Source: Erythrophleum ivorense
Lineage: Eukaryota > Streptophyta > Magnoliopsida > Fabales > Fabaceae
Direction: 5' to 3'
DNA: 64,000 nucleotides
Assembly (NCBI GenBank): GCA_026724425.1
Contig: JAIUCV010001106.1
Location: forward strand, 1-64,000
Shown here one piece after another: positions 1 to 12,900 of the stretch. A program made the position numbers and the translations under genes. The notes under the pieces are model-generated. The model saw nothing but the letters and a program-made list of their open reading frames with translations. It was not told where the DNA came from and ran no database searches. Each line of letters begins with the position of its first letter. Position 1 is the first letter of the stretch.

Positions 1-161
1 GTACTTGATTCAGAGTTTGCAATCATGTAATCCTGCAAGTCATTATCACCAAGACTGTGGATATTCTCCCAATGATCCATCACACCATTACTTGAGGTAG
101 AACCGTGCTCAAAGTTCAAGGCCTCTGATAAGTAGCCGAGACTGGCCCTCTCTCCCTGCAT
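1..161 (-). CDS. RING-finger E3 ligase-like protein, N-terminal fragment
   Basis: The minus strand opens with ATG at 161 and stays open to the window edge. The first residues are MQGERASLGYLSEALNFEHG, and the frame continues through a DNDLQDYMIANSES stretch. I recognise this as the N-terminus of a large plant RING-H2 (RING/U-box superfamily) protein, At5g42940-like. The RING domain itself would lie off the left edge and is not seen. A probable 5' UTR intron runs from a GTAGGT donor at about 1517 to an acceptor CAG ending at 181. The leader exon is then about 1518-1640, in the purine-rich stretch. Family and position are recalled rather than searched. The reading frame and start codon are seen directly. 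Confidence 0.7.
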   Translation of the reverse strand, partial: MQGERASLGYLSEALNFEHGSTSSNGVMDHWENIHSLGDNDLQDYMIANSESS

Positions 162-180
162 CTCGGCTATGCTTTAACCA

Positions 181-1640
181 CTGTTACACTTGGGAGAAGA
201 GAACTAACGAGACTCTTCCCTGCTCTCAACAATGTGCCTAATGGGGAGACTGCAAAAGAACAAAAACAGCAAATCTTTCAGTAACAAAGACGAGGAAAAG
301 GCTTCTATATGATGTCACAGTAAAACTTCAATAATGAGAAACACACAAACACTCAATCAAAATATAGCTCCTAGAAATGTAATAATAAACAGCAGCCTGA
401 GATTGCATATACAATCATATAACCATCTTCACCTAGAAAAGAGCACAAGGAGTAAAAGCTCACTCAAAGCAAGAACGATGCAACTAGTACTATACAGAAA
501 GATGCAACTACGTGTATATACAGATAGAGACTGACTCATAGATGCGATGCCTAACTAAAAGACGAAAGCTTTAGCAAGAAACTGATGACACATGAGTTGT
601 TAACAAGACAATACATATGCAACCACCATTCCAAGCACACAAAAAACTTCAATTTTGCTCTAACAAAAAGTTGAACCATACAACAACCATGCCACTTGAA
701 ACAAAACTAAACAATATAGTAGAAAAGAGTTTACTCAACTACCACCACAATGGCATTAGAAGAGGAGAATATCAACATGTATAAGCTTAAACGCAACTCA
801 AAAGAAGTACAGTCTCACCAATAATATAGCATCCCTGACATATCAACTAACAAAACCTATTGAGTTTCACAATTCACCGACTAAGAATTTAAGTATCACA
901 AAGTCCCAATACCAAGCAAACATATATAACAGCAAGGTAAAAAGAAAAGGAACAAAAGAAATCCACAGCTTCAAGGTAAAGCATCATCAGATAAACAAAC
1001 AATCCATAACCTCAAAGCTCAAAGAGAGAAATCATAAGGATCACTTCTCAATAAACAAAAACAAAGCTCTTAGCAGTATAGAGATCCGTTTTCAAATGTG
1101 ATAACCAAAGCCTTAAAACCCATCTACAAAGACGCTTACTTTCGACAATCGATTCACCAAAACAGCGATTTCTTCTGAATTTCCGATGATTAAACCCAGT
1201 AATTTTGAAGAAAAAGTTTATAAAGGTAACAATGAATGAAACCCACCAACCAATTTCGATCGAGCTTGTGAAAAAATCAATTAAACTCGGAAATACAAAA
1301 ATCAAAACAAATAACAAGCAGATACATAAGAGATAGGAAACGAAAATCGATCTAAAGAAACCTTGGGATGAGAAAAAAAAAAAAAAAAAAAACTCTCAGG
1401 AAAAGGCAGTTCAAAAAACAAAACTTTTGAGAGATTCTTCTTGATAACGATTAAAATTTCAAAAAAGTCGATTGCCGAAGGTGAGGGAGAGAGAGAGAGG
1501 AAGAGAAGAAAACCTACCGCTTTGTTGCAGAGAAGAGAGGAAGACGAAAGAGAGAATGAGGAGGAAAATAAGAAAGCTCTCTCTAAAGCACCAAAACTAA
1601 AAAATAAACACAAATGGGAACAGAAAAGAGGATTATTAGG
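181..1640 (-). promoter_or_regulatory. 5' UTR leader exon and long leader intron of the RING gene
   Basis: No coding exon is convincing in this interval. On the minus strand a purine/pyrimidine-biased leader (about 1640-1518) ends in GCG then GTAGGT, a good donor. The acceptor CAG lies 20 bases before the ATG at 161. A ~1.3-kb leader intron is common in plant housekeeping genes. The short open frames on either strand here look spurious. Confidence 0.4.
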
Positions 1641-2842
1641 AAGAGACGGCAATGTGTAATTTACCATATGACCAAAAAATCACTAAATAATTTATTGTTA
1701 ATTTTACAAAATTTGAATAGAAAGGAAAAACAAAATTAAAGAAAGAAAGAAAGCAAATGGTCATGAGAGGGAGGTTAAAAAAGGTCAGTCATAAGAATAG
1801 TTTCCAAAGAAACAGAATTGAATAGCTTAGCCTAAATCACGAATAACAACAAAAAAATAAATATATTACTATTAAATGTGTAAATTTAATGAGTAATACA
1901 CGTTTTTGTGTGTAAAATGTTGAAGAAGAAGAAGAAAAAGCAAGTTTGTAAGTTAATGTTTTGTTTTTTCTTTCGGACGTTTAACAAATGGTTATGTCCC
2001 ACGTCCAACTATAAAAGTAATCCTATGCCTTTGCTTCTTCACACGTCCCTCGTTTCTAATTTTTCTTTTATTTTGTTTTGATTTTGAATTGAATTAAACC
2101 GAACCAGACCAAACAAACAAACAGATTTGGTTTCTTTCCTTTTTTTTATTTCATTTCTTTCGTTTTGTTTCCTAGTTGCGATATAAAAATTATGGTCTAC
2201 TTTCTCATTATGTTTATCTTCTGATTCCTTTTGTCAGATTCTCGATTAAAGATACGTGTTCATCATAATTACTATTTTACCTAACTATGATATCTCTTTT
2301 TTGTTTTGGTTAACTCACAAGATTATCAACTTATATGAATTTGTACTAATCATATGTTACAAGTATATAAACTAATAAAATAAATATCTTTAAAAAAATA
2401 TATAGAAAGTATATCTTGTTGTAAATAGTTCTTTTTGTATATGTTTACTTTTAAAACTTGATCAATTTTTGTTGTTTGCAAATAATTTATTTATCATTTT
2501 GTGAACTTAAGAGTGAATGTAATAATAAGGTTTATCCATCTATATATTTGATACGTAAATTTAAGTGGAACTTTCATTCTATTCATGCTTATTTTTTTAG
2601 ATTTTTATGGAAAATCGTTTTTTTTTTTGGTTCTATAAATTAAAATCCAAGCAAGTTCAATGCACATACTGACTTTATTTTATAGAAAAAAATTGTATTG
2701 TTTGAAATTATGTAAGACTAAAACATGTTTCAAGATAGTTTTTATTTAATGAAAATTAAACTTGATTTTATTTTGGAGTATGAGAAAAATGTTTGATGTG
2801 TTGTGAACAAATATTTTCTTAACTTGTAAACTATACTCTTAA

Positions 2843-3043
2843 TAACCATGTCGGCTTAGTTGGTAACTTTCAAGTGGGAGAGTCCTAAGTTCGAGTCGAT
2901 TTGGCCATCTAGCCGCATTTTAAATTTTAAATATTTATGAACGTCTATCCGATTGTAAGGTTTGGTGAGATTAATCTTTGGACCTGTAAATTAAAACTGT
3001 AAAACTTTTGGGATCACTACATTTAACAAAAAAAAAAAAATTG
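2843..3043 (+). repeat. tRNA-derived SINE
   Basis: The sequence starts near ACCATGTCGGCTTAGTTGGT, which resembles a pol III A box. About 35 bases on it carries AGTTCGAGTC, which matches the B-box pattern GTTCGANNC. About 130 bases later it ends in a 13-base A run. This head-to-tail arrangement is typical of tRNA-derived SINEs in crucifers. I could not find convincing target-site duplications, so the copy is probably old. Confidence 0.6.
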
Positions 3044-3115
3044 AAATTGATTTTTAGACACTATTTTATTTTTAATATATAATTGATTTATATTTTTATT
3101 TAAAGATATTATTTA

Positions 3116-4200
3116 CTAGGGGATAATCTGCGTTTCACGCATAATTTTACGTTGTTATTATTGACTTGGTTAGAAGAAAATTTGAAGATATCAAATTTTG
3201 TAATTTAATTTTGTGTTTCAAAAATGTCACATATTAATTCTTGTACCGTCCTGTCCCATCATGTCCAGTCTCATCCTATCTCATTATGTTCATTTCTGTC
3301 TTGTCCTGTCTTATTCTGTTCTTTCCATCTCTTCCCGTCCCGTCCCTAAATATAATTAGGGGTAGGCGAAATTCCCGTCCGTCCCGTTCCATCCCATCCC
3401 ATTGCGTTCCTTTTCATTATTTCCCGTCCTATCCCCTGTCTAGTCCCCATCATATCTCTTTCAGTTCTTTCCTGTCTTGTCCTGTCTCATCCTGTTCTTG
3501 TTGTTTTTTCCCATCCTGTCTCTAAATATAATTAGGGATAGTCAAAATTTACGTCTCGTCCCATCCCGTCCCATTCCATTCATTTTTATCTCGTCCTTTT
3601 TTTTCTGTCCCGGCTAGTCTCATCCTACCCCATTATGTTCCTTCCCATTTTGTCCTGTCTCATTTCATTTCTTTCGTTTATTCCCATCCCGTATGTATAT
3701 ATAATTAGAGATAAGCGAAATTTCTGTCTCGTCCCATTTCGTCCCCTTCCGTTCCTTTATATCCCATCTCGTCATTTAATATAATAAGAGGTAGGCAAAA
3801 TTCCCCTTTCGTCCCGTTAGGTTTTTTCTCGTCCCGTCATGTCCGGTCTCGTCTCAATTCATCTCAAAATATTTTTTTAAAAAATTAGTGTTATTTCTAT
3901 AATATATTGACATTAGCTGATATATTTATTTGAATGTAAACTATATAATTTGACAAAACTAAAATTAATAAATAATAGTTTTGTAGATTTATAAATAAGG
4001 TTTTATTTTTAAATGACTTTTTATATTCCTGTTAAACATATTGTATCCGTGAATGGTAATTATTATTAGAATTGAAATAGAAGAAAAAATGATATAATAA
4101 ATCAAATAAAGTGTGCTGATGTGTCAATTTTTTAGGTTATCTCTTTGCTGAGGTGGAGGTCTAAGAAAAGAAAACATTTAACTTTATATATATATATATA
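3116..4200 (-). mobile_element. Helitron-like non-autonomous element (3' end at 3116)
   Basis: Read on the minus strand, the left boundary has the form of a Helitron 3' terminus. There is a perfect hairpin TGCGT-gaa-ACGCA (3129-3141), about nine bases of spacer, then the terminal CTAG (3116-3119). The flanking host base is T on that strand. The right (5') end is uncertain. An AT-rich stretch at 4170-4200 resembles crucifer Helitron 5' ends, but no clean TC terminus was seen. The body holds no gene and is filled by the pyrimidine-rich minisatellite described separately. Confidence 0.5.
3241..3850 (+). repeat. Pyrimidine-rich minisatellite with a higher-order period
   Basis: About 600 bases consist of degenerate five-base units such as CGTCC, TGTCC and CATCC on the top strand. 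Punctuating segments of the form AAATATAATTAGGGRTAGGC recur at roughly 3349, 3525, 3692 and 3775, so a ~170-base higher-order unit can be seen. Open frames across it are repeat-driven and give no recognisable protein. Confidence 0.75.
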
Positions 4201-4639
4201 TTCTATTACGATGTTACTAATCGAAATTTATTTATGTACTATTATTTTATACTATACTATTATCTTTTGTACCACTGTTTTTTGTACTGTTATATTTTGA
4301 TTTTGTTAGCATAATAAGTTAGATTTTCATTTGAACTAAACGCGAGGTTTTTTTTAATTACAATGGGTTTGGTTTATTAGTAGCCTCCGGCCACTAAAAT
4401 GCTAGGAACGGCTCTCGGTGGCTCGCAGTGGATTCACAATAGAGACAAATTCTTAGGTGAACGTTAGATCGAAGTTAGAGTAACAAGAGCGGGAGGGAGT
4501 GAAAAATGGTGTCAATCAATAAGATGGAAAAAGAATGAAATGGTTAATTTTGAAAAAATCACATCTGTCTTTCTAACACACATGCACTCATATTCACAAT
4601 GACATATCACCTATCATTAAAGGTTTTAATATGAACTAA

Positions 4640-5720
4640 TCAAAGTAATAAATTTTTATGGTTAAATAGCAATTCGTGAAAAAAAATATTAGTTAGATTT
4701 AAAGTGGATACGCGAGAAAATTCGGGGAATAAATTAAAAACTGCATAATATACATTCACAAATTTGCCAAAAAAATTCGAGTCAAAGGTATAGTTCTTAA
4801 AAATATTTTGGCAATACAATTTTATGGTCAAATAACATAACTCGCTAAATGTTTGTATTTACTCTAACTTTTTTAGTTAGATTTAAAGTTAAATACTTTA
4901 GAAAATACGGGGAATGAATTCCAAATTACATAATATACATTCACAAATTTAGCAAAATTTTCAGAGTCAAAAAATATATTTCCTAAAAAAATTTCACTAA
5001 TAATTTTTTGTGGTTAAAATTAGCAATTCAACAAATGTTTGTAACTTTTTTAATTAGATTTAAAGTCAAATACTTTAGGACATCCATGGAACGAATTCCA
5101 CACTACATAATATATATTCACAAATTTACCAAAAAATTTTGAGTCAAAATCTATAACTTTTAAAAATATTTGAGGAATATTTCTTAATTAGGTCTTAAGT
5201 CAAATACGCGAGAAAAATCCAAGGAACAAATTCAAAACTGCATAATATACATTCAAAAAATTACCAAATTTTCCGAGTCAAAAGCTATACTTCTTAAAAA
5301 CATTTCACTAATAATTTTTTGTGGTCAAATAGCAATTCGACAAATGTTTGTACTTACTCTAATTTTTTAGTTAAATTTAAAGTGAGATACTTTAGGAAAT
5401 TCGGGGAACTAATTTCAAACTACATAATATACATTCACAAATTTACCAAAAAAATTTGAGTCAAAATCTATAACTTTTAAAAATATTTGAAGAATAAACT
5501 TTAATGGTCAAATAGCCATTCACCAAATGTTTTTACGTTTTTCTAATTTTTTAATTAGGTGTAAAGTCAAATAATTGATAAAATCCAGAAAAAAATCCAA
5601 AAATTGCATAGTGTAATTCACAAATTTACCAAAATTTTCCGAATCAAAAACTACAATTCTTAAAAATATTTCAAAAAAAATCACAAATATTAAAATAACA
5701 TGTAGAATCATATTAACTTG
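4640..5720. repeat. Degenerate tandem array, ~170-190 bp unit
   Basis: At least six diverged copies share the landmarks GGTCAAATAGCAATTC, AATATACATTCACAAATTTA and GAGTCAAA. The first landmark recurs at about 4657, 4824, 5010, 5319 and 5505. One copy near 5170 lacks its first part. The short minus-strand frames with VNVYYAV-like repeats are by-products of the array. I do not recognise the family. Confidence 0.75.
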
Positions 5721-5877
5721 GGCGAAAAAATATTAGACCAACGGTTATCTGCACCATGACCTCAAGTTCAGTATATTTTGTGTATGATTTGGCCAGTTCT
5801 GCTCGGTGATGATAAATTTGTTTCTTGACGAACTATATTTTAGTTTTTCGATGAATTTTTTTTCCACATAATAATAT

Positions 5878-5934
5878 ATGACTGGATTTTTTTTTTTGAT
5901 AAAGGATTTCAATAGATGACTCATGACTGGATTT
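5878..5934 (-). mobile_element. Severely 5'-truncated retroposon insertion
   Basis: A 12-bp direct repeat ATGACTGGATTT occurs at 5878-5889 and 5923-5934. It brackets a 33-base insert that begins with poly(T) on the top strand. Read on the minus strand, the insert ends in TTGAAATCCTTTATC plus a poly(A) tail. This is the structure left by target-primed reverse transcription of a LINE or SINE transcript that copied only the last ~25 bases. Confidence 0.65.
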
Positions 5935-5939
5935 ATCAA

Positions 5940-6955
5940 ACTAAACTCTAAAATTTCTTAAATCAAAAGAGTGGGCATTGTCGCTCTTTTCCTATAGAAC
6001 CCAACACCAAAAGGTCCAAAACCAATTACGAACCATTTGAACAAATCGTCTACAACCACTTGTAGTAAAACAGGTGGTTAGAGTGTTTTATTCCTATATA
6101 AAACTTTCTGTAATTAAACTTTTAGATTTGATTTTAACCATTAAATAACATGTTCATAATTAAATACCAATTCATTGTCCGTTTTAAGTTTTAAACCAAA
6201 TCACATCCTCTCTAATCGTTTCTAACTCTAGTCAGTAAAACACTGATCATTATCATATTTTCTTGAATTGAATCATTGTCATATTAAAAACAAAGGTTTA
6301 TCAGTCGGATCCTATATGAACCATTAAGTCGTAAGACCGTGACATTTTTTTACACACCACGCATAAAGATACGACCCAACACATGTGGTGTATCATGACC
6401 CAAACCTTGTCCAAAAGTCAAAACCAAATTAAATTCCGTCTTTAATTTCCGGTTAGGGTTCTTTCGTAGCACCTCTACATGAATGGACCCAGAGACCACC
6501 ACTCTTTCGCATCTCAAGGACTCTCTAGGTAAAAAGGTGAGCGAGAGAGACAAACGAAAACAAGTAAACATAATAAAAAACACCACTTCATCTTCTCGTT
6601 CACTACATGGCGCGTACACGCCACGTGACAGCTAAACTCACAGACAATTGCGAAACACGCGCTTAAAACCCGCGTGAGTCCAGACACGATGTGGATAATC
6701 ATGGGAAACTGTCTAAACCTAAAAGAAAAAAACAAGATTTTTCCTTCTTTTTTTTATTATAGTAACGCATAAAGGAAGTAGGATGCTAACGTGCGCTGGG
6801 ATATGAAATTACAAGCTTAACCTACGCCGTCTTTTTAGTCGTTCTTCTTTGGGGGTTTTAAACCTACGTTCCTCTTCACCGTAATCGCTCTCTCACTTCT
6901 CGCGTCGTCTTTCTCTCTCTCTTTTTGTAACTCTGTAACTCCGAACGAATCATCC
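5940..6955 (+). promoter_or_regulatory. Intergenic region and promoter/5' UTR of the GYF gene
   Basis: No gene was found. The right part (about 6800-6955) is pyrimidine-rich and is the likely 5' UTR of the GYF-domain gene. Around 6600-6630 lies a cluster of ACGTG-type sequence (CACGTGAC), a possible G-box, based on sequence alone. Confidence 0.35.
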
Positions 6956-9900
6956 ATGGCTAACTCCTCCGCTGATTCCGCCGCCGACCACCGCAACAAG
7001 CACCTCTCCGTCAATCCACCGCACCAGATCTTCAAAGGTTTATTCCGTCATTCATCTGTTTTTGTTACCCGATGTTTTTAGGATTGTGGTCGAGTCTCCC
7101 ATTTCTATCTCCTGTGTTTCTGTTCTATAGAGAGATTGCAGCTTCTTCTCTGTCCGATGCTTAATCGCCGATTGAAATTAGCGTCACAGAGTCTCCATTG
7201 TAGTCTCTTTGAGTCCCCTAATAATTAGGGTTTTTGTTGTCTCCCGATCGCTTTCTGTTCTATTTGCTCATTTTATTGTCAATGGGTATTATCAAATAGG
7301 CTTGAGAGCAAAATCGATAACATATCCAGCTTTTTTCAGCTCTTCAGGGGTTTGAATTTGGGAACTGATTTCTTATGTACCATGAGCTCTGTGCTTGTTA
7401 TCTTCTATTTCCGAAGAGTTTCATGGATCGCTGAGCTCTGCGTTAAGTTTTTAGTTGTTTGTTTTAGTATTGTTGTAGATCCATAAGATGTTGATTGTTT
7501 CCGTTGTTCGATTTTTTATAGCATATTGCTAGTGCAGTGACCATGCTTAGATGATTCATGAGATACCAAACATTCTTTTGTATGTATGTGATATTTGGTT
7601 TGCATCTTAAAGCTCTTGTCTTAGAGATACAATCTGATGCTCCTCTACAGCGTCTAAGCGAGAGGATTAGAGTGACATTTTAGCCTTGCCTGTGCAGATA
7701 TCCAGGGTTCTGACAATCCTATTCCTCTTTCACCTCAGTGGCTTCTCTCCAAACCAGGGGAGAACAAGACTGGAATGGGAACCGTGGTATGTTCATATTG
7801 CTTGTGCGTGGAGTTTGTATTTGTGGTTATTGTTGTTGCTGGGCTTTTCTTATAGATTTATATACGCTTAACATGTGACCTGGTTTCACTGTTACAGGAA
7901 GCTCAGGGGCTGCAAAATCCTTATGGGAACAGCTCGGATATTGTGAGATCGGCAGGAAATGGGGAGGAGACACCGGATCATCTGAAGAAAAAAGATGTTT
8001 TTCGGCCTTCCTTGCTTGATGCAGAAAGTGGTCGCCGTGGTGATCGCTGGCGTGATGAGGAGAGGGATACCTTGTCCACAGTCCGGAAAGACCGCTGGCG
8101 GAATGGTGAGAAAGAGTTTGGTGATCATAAGAAGATTGACCGGTGGGATAATGTGGGCCCTAAAAACTTTGGGGAGCCACGGCGTGGTCCAAATGACCGG
8201 TGGGCTGACTCTGGAAACAAGGATGCTGGGCCAGAGCAGAGGCGTGGTCCAAATGACCGGTGGACTGATTCAGGAAACAAGGATGCTGGGCCAGAGCAGC
8301 GGCGTGAGAGCAAGTGGAACTCTCGCTGGGGACCTGATGATAAGGAAGCTGAGATTACGCGTAACAAGTGGGATGAATCTGGTAAAGATGGTGAAATCAT
8401 TCGTGAGAAGGGTCCGTCTCTTCCTACTGGTGATGGAGACCATTACCGGCCCTGGAGACCCTCTCAAGGTCGAGGAAGAGGAGAATCTCTTCAATCAACG
8501 CCAAACAAGCAGGTTACACCCTTCTCTCACAGCAGGGGGCGTGGAGACAACACTGCTATCTTCTCAGCTGGACGTGGAAGGGTGAGCCCTGGTGGAAGCC
8601 TTTTTACTAGCGCATCAAACCATGGATCTACCTTTGAAAAGGGGGGAAGTGGTCATGGAGAGCCTCCCCATCTGAGATATAGCAGAGTGAAACTGTTGGA
8701 TGTGTACAGGATATCAGATACAGAGTGTTTTGAAAAGTTTCCAGATGGGTTCATCGAGGTGCCTTCCCTTACGTGTGAGCAGCCGACGGATCCTCTGGCT
8801 CTCTGCCCTCCAAGTTCCGATGAAGTGGTTAGTATTTTCTAGTTTACCTTATGATTTTCCTTCTTTTTGTACTATCTCAATTTTCTAATCATTGTACCTT
8901 TGTTGTTCCTTGTAGACTATTCTGGATTCGATTGAGACGGGAAAAATAGTGAGCAGTGGTGCCCCTCAGGTATCTAAGGATGGCCCTAGTGGACGAAATC
9001 CAGTCGAGTTTTCACAACCTAGGCGAATCAGGCCTGGTAAGAACTCCATGAAAGACGTCTTGGCTTCTAGTGTTTTGTGCGTATGATGCAAATGATGAAA
9101 TTTTGTGAATGCCTTGTTGCAGCTGGAAGCAGAGAAGATATGGCATATGCTGCTGAGGAATCTAAAGATGAAAGTGGAGAAAGGATCTATCCAGATGCTA
9201 AGTTCAGGCCTGAAGGTATGCTCTGACATATTGTGGTCTTCGTGCAGCTTTGGTGACTCATATTGGTGCTGATTGAAATAGCTGATATTGGAATTTAGTG
9301 ATTCGCTGTTTTCTATAGTTGTCGAATTTACCTCGTATTCTTTAAAAATTTTGAGCAGTGTTGTCAAAGGTGAAAATGCTACGATTTGTTCTAAATAATA
9401 TGCAAGTTATTTCTCTGTCTCTGTTAGGCTCTCACATTATGGTGTTTCTGTTATATGTGCAGCTTCTCATGAAGGTTATGCTCCTTTTAGGAAAGGCAAT
9501 GAGGTGCCTGTCAGAGAAATGAAAGAGCCCAGTATGCAGGGAAATAATCATGCTCAATCTCCCTGGCGTCAGCCTTCGGGGGGAGAAAGGTCGAGTAGGA
9601 TCTCACATGATTGGAATGACCCTTCAGCTGATAACAGGCTGAAATCTTCTGACAACGTCTGGTCACATCCTAAAGATCCAGTAAACCATTCAGGTGGCAA
9701 TATGATGAACTTGCCACAGCCGAAAGGTGAATCAAGATGGCAAATCGGTGAAGATCCTGCCCTAAGAAGGCAGCCATCTCTGGTGTTCGACAGGGAACGG
9801 GAAGTTAGAAAGCTTCTGCCACCTACGCCTGAAGAACTTACACTCTATTATAAAGATCCTCAAGGTTCAGTTCAAGGTCCTTTTACGGGAACTGATATCA

Positions 9901-12900
9901 TTGGGTGGTTTGAAGCTGGATATTTTGGCATAGATTTGCTAGTTCGTCTTGCGAATGCACCAAGTGATTCTCCTTTTTCATTACTTGGTGATGTGATGCC
10001 ACATTTGCGGGCTAAGTCGGGGCCACCACCTGGTTTTACCGGTTCCAAGCCAAATGAATTTATTGATGCGGCTGCTACACCAGCCTTCCCTGGTGTGGGG
10101 AAGGTTCATTCTGGGATGGGTGAAGCTGATATGTTGCAAAATGATATGAGGTATAAGCACGTTGGAGGGTCTGTAGCGGAGAATCGGTTTATTGAATCGT
10201 TGATGTCTGGGAGTTTGAACAATTCATCTCAAGGTAGTTTAAGCGTTCGTCATTTGATGTGTTTCAGTTATATCTTTTGTTTTCGTATTAGCCGCTCAGG
10301 ACCAGTGAATTTATGTTCTTTTACTTCTGTGTTGTGTCTGCAGGTGCTCAAGGATATGCGGTAAATAGTTCTGGTGGGTTGTCTTTACCAGGTAGTGATG
10401 GTGGGGCTGATATGTATCTCTTGGCAAAGAAATTGGAACTCGAACGGCAGAGATCAGTACCTAGTCCGTATTCATTTTGGCCTGGTCGGGAATCTGCAAA
10501 CCTGATGCCAGGATCGGAGAATGTGTCAGAAAATGCTCAACAACCTGCTCGTTCCCCAAGTTCTGATTTGTTGTCTATCCTCCAAGGTGCAACGGATAGG
10601 TCTTCTCCTGCTGTCACTGGTCCTCTTCCGGCGTGGTCGCAATCCAGTCAAACTCAAACTCCCTTTGGGGTCCAACAGCAAAGGCTGCCAGAGCAGAATT
10701 CACCTTTGGCAGGTTTACTTGGTCAACCTATTGAAAATAATCCAGGTGGCATGTTACCCCCTGATATGATGCTCGGCTCTGGACTCTCCCACGAACAGCA
10801 ATCGCTCAATCTGTTGCAGCAGCAACAGCTCTTGTTGCAGATGAATGCTCAGGCACCCCTTTCTTCACAGCAGCAGCGTTTGTTCCTTGAAAAGATGCTC
10901 TTGCTTAAACACCAACAGAAACAAGAAGAGCAGCAGCAGTTGTTACGACAGCAACAACAGCTGTTTTCCCAGGTTCTTGCTGATCAGCAGCGTTCTCAGC
11001 AGCGGTTTGGAGAGCCATCTTTTGGACACTTGCAGCAATCTTTTGATGCTCTTAGGCTGCAAGCATCAAAAGATATGACGCAGGCCAATCAGCAACTGCA
11101 GGCTCCTGTTTCCCATGAAGAACGAGGTGCCAACTTAACTGATTTGCTCTCGGTAAGTCATGCCACCAATCAGAATGTTGCCAGTTTCGGAAGCCATCCT
11201 CAGCACCTGCAACACCAGTTGTTTGGCAATGTTGAACCTAGGACGAGCGAGGGGACAGTTCTTGCTGATCAAATCGATGGTACCCATAACAAAAATTTAA
11301 AATCAGAATATGAAAGAACAATTTCTGCGGATTACATGAACAGCTTGTACTCTGAGAAGCCTATCCTTTCTCCTGGTCATCCTACACTTAACATGGAAGA
11401 AGAACCCGTGAGCCGTCAAAACAATGATAGCCCTACTCCTATAACAGCTCCCGAAACATTTGAAAATAAGTCGCTGGAGGAGCAGGCTAAGGACTTGCAT
11501 GCTGGACTTGGAGAGGCCTCTAATGAGGTATCTGTGGAGATTCCTGCAACTGGAGTTAAAAACAATGAAGTTCCTGGAGGTCGAAAGACTTCTGGAAAGA
11601 AGTCCAAGAAGCAGCAGGCTAACAAGCAGGCTGCTGACGCGGTTAAGGCAACTTCTAAAGCTTCTCTGCAAGAGGCAAAGCAACCTGAAACTGGAAGTGC
11701 TGATGATTCTGAGTTGAAGGGGAAAAGTAAAAAGTCAGCCGACACTTTGATAGACAATGATACTCACCCCATTAAGAGCTCCGAAGCTGATTCAGTCTGG
11801 GGAGAATCTGGTGTGAATGAGTCTTCACTGCAAAACACACGAACGCAACCGGGACGAGCTTGGAAGCCTGCCCCTGGTTTTAAACCAAAGTCTTTGCTAG
11901 AAATTCAAATGGAAGAACAGAGGGTAGCACAAGCAGAAGCTTTAGCTCCAAAGGCTCCTACTTCCGTGAGTTCAGTTGGTTTCACTTCTCCTTGGGCTGG
12001 GATTGTTGCCAATTCAGATCCTATCAACCTAAGAGAGACTCATGGAGAGTCAGTTATTACTCAAACCAGTGTTGTAAAGCCTGAAAGTGTTCCTGCTCTC
12101 ACGGGTAAGAAAAGTCACTTGCATGACTTACTGGCTGATGATGTTGTGGCCAAATCCAGTGACAAAGAGAGGGAACCAATGAAAATCATTTCCAACGACG
12201 CATTTATGCAAGCCGCATCTGCTAATGCAGAGTCTTTAGATGATGATAACTTTATCGAGGCTAAGGAAACAAAAAAGAGCCGCAAGAAGTCTGCGAGAGC
12301 AAAGAATGCTGGAGGGAAAGCCGTTGCACAAGTTCCCGCGGTAGATACATCCCTCCCAGCAAATTCCGTTGAGAAGGGAAAAAGTTCTCGCGTTGTCCAG
12401 CAGCAGCAGGAAGTTTTGCCTACTATTCCTTCTGGGCCTTCTTTGGGAGATTTTGTTCTCTGGAAAGGAGAGACTGTGAACAATCCTCCACAGGCTGCTG
12501 CATGGTCCACTGGTCCTAAAAAATCCGCAAAACCTAGCTCACTTAGGGACATCGTGAGGGAGCAGGAGAAGTTGACGACCTCATCTCATCCACCCCCAAG
12601 TCCAGTACCTACCACCCAGAAACCAACTCCACCACAGGCTGTTTCTCAAACTTCTTGGTCACGTTCCGCAGCTTCACCTTCGCAGGCTGTTTCTCAACCT
12701 TCCCCGCAGTCAAAATCCAAAGGAGACGATGACCTTTTCTGGGGCCCAGTTGAGCAATCAACCCAAGAAACAAAACAGTATGAATCTAACACTTGTTACT
12801 TGAATTTCCGAGTCGTCATATCTGATATTGTGTTACTAAATCTGCACAGGCTAAATTATTATTATCATCGCCTTATATCCGTTGAAGGAATCGACTAACT

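Noticed and set aside
1302..1667. Open frames on both strands of a purine/pyrimidine tract (72 and 121 codons)
   Set aside because: Low-complexity Phe/Ser and Glu/Lys/Arg runs produced by the tract. Best explained as the 5' leader of the RING gene.
2843..3043. Genuine tRNA gene
   Set aside because: A- and B-box-like motifs are present but no cloverleaf acceptor stem or T-run terminator. The poly(A) end indicates a SINE.
3241..3525. 94-codon Pro/Ser/Cys-rich frame
   Set aside because: A pure product of the pyrimidine minisatellite, with no start context or domain.
7943..8585. Second overlapping 196-codon plus-strand frame and minus-strand frames in GYF exon 3
   Set aside because: Shadows of the real GYF coding frame, which has the family motifs and consistent splice joins.
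12778..12898. C-terminal extension of the long GYF exon to a stop at 12898
   Set aside because: It reads intron sequence. Splicing at GTATGA (12778) to 12923 restores the conserved QGDFP sequence.
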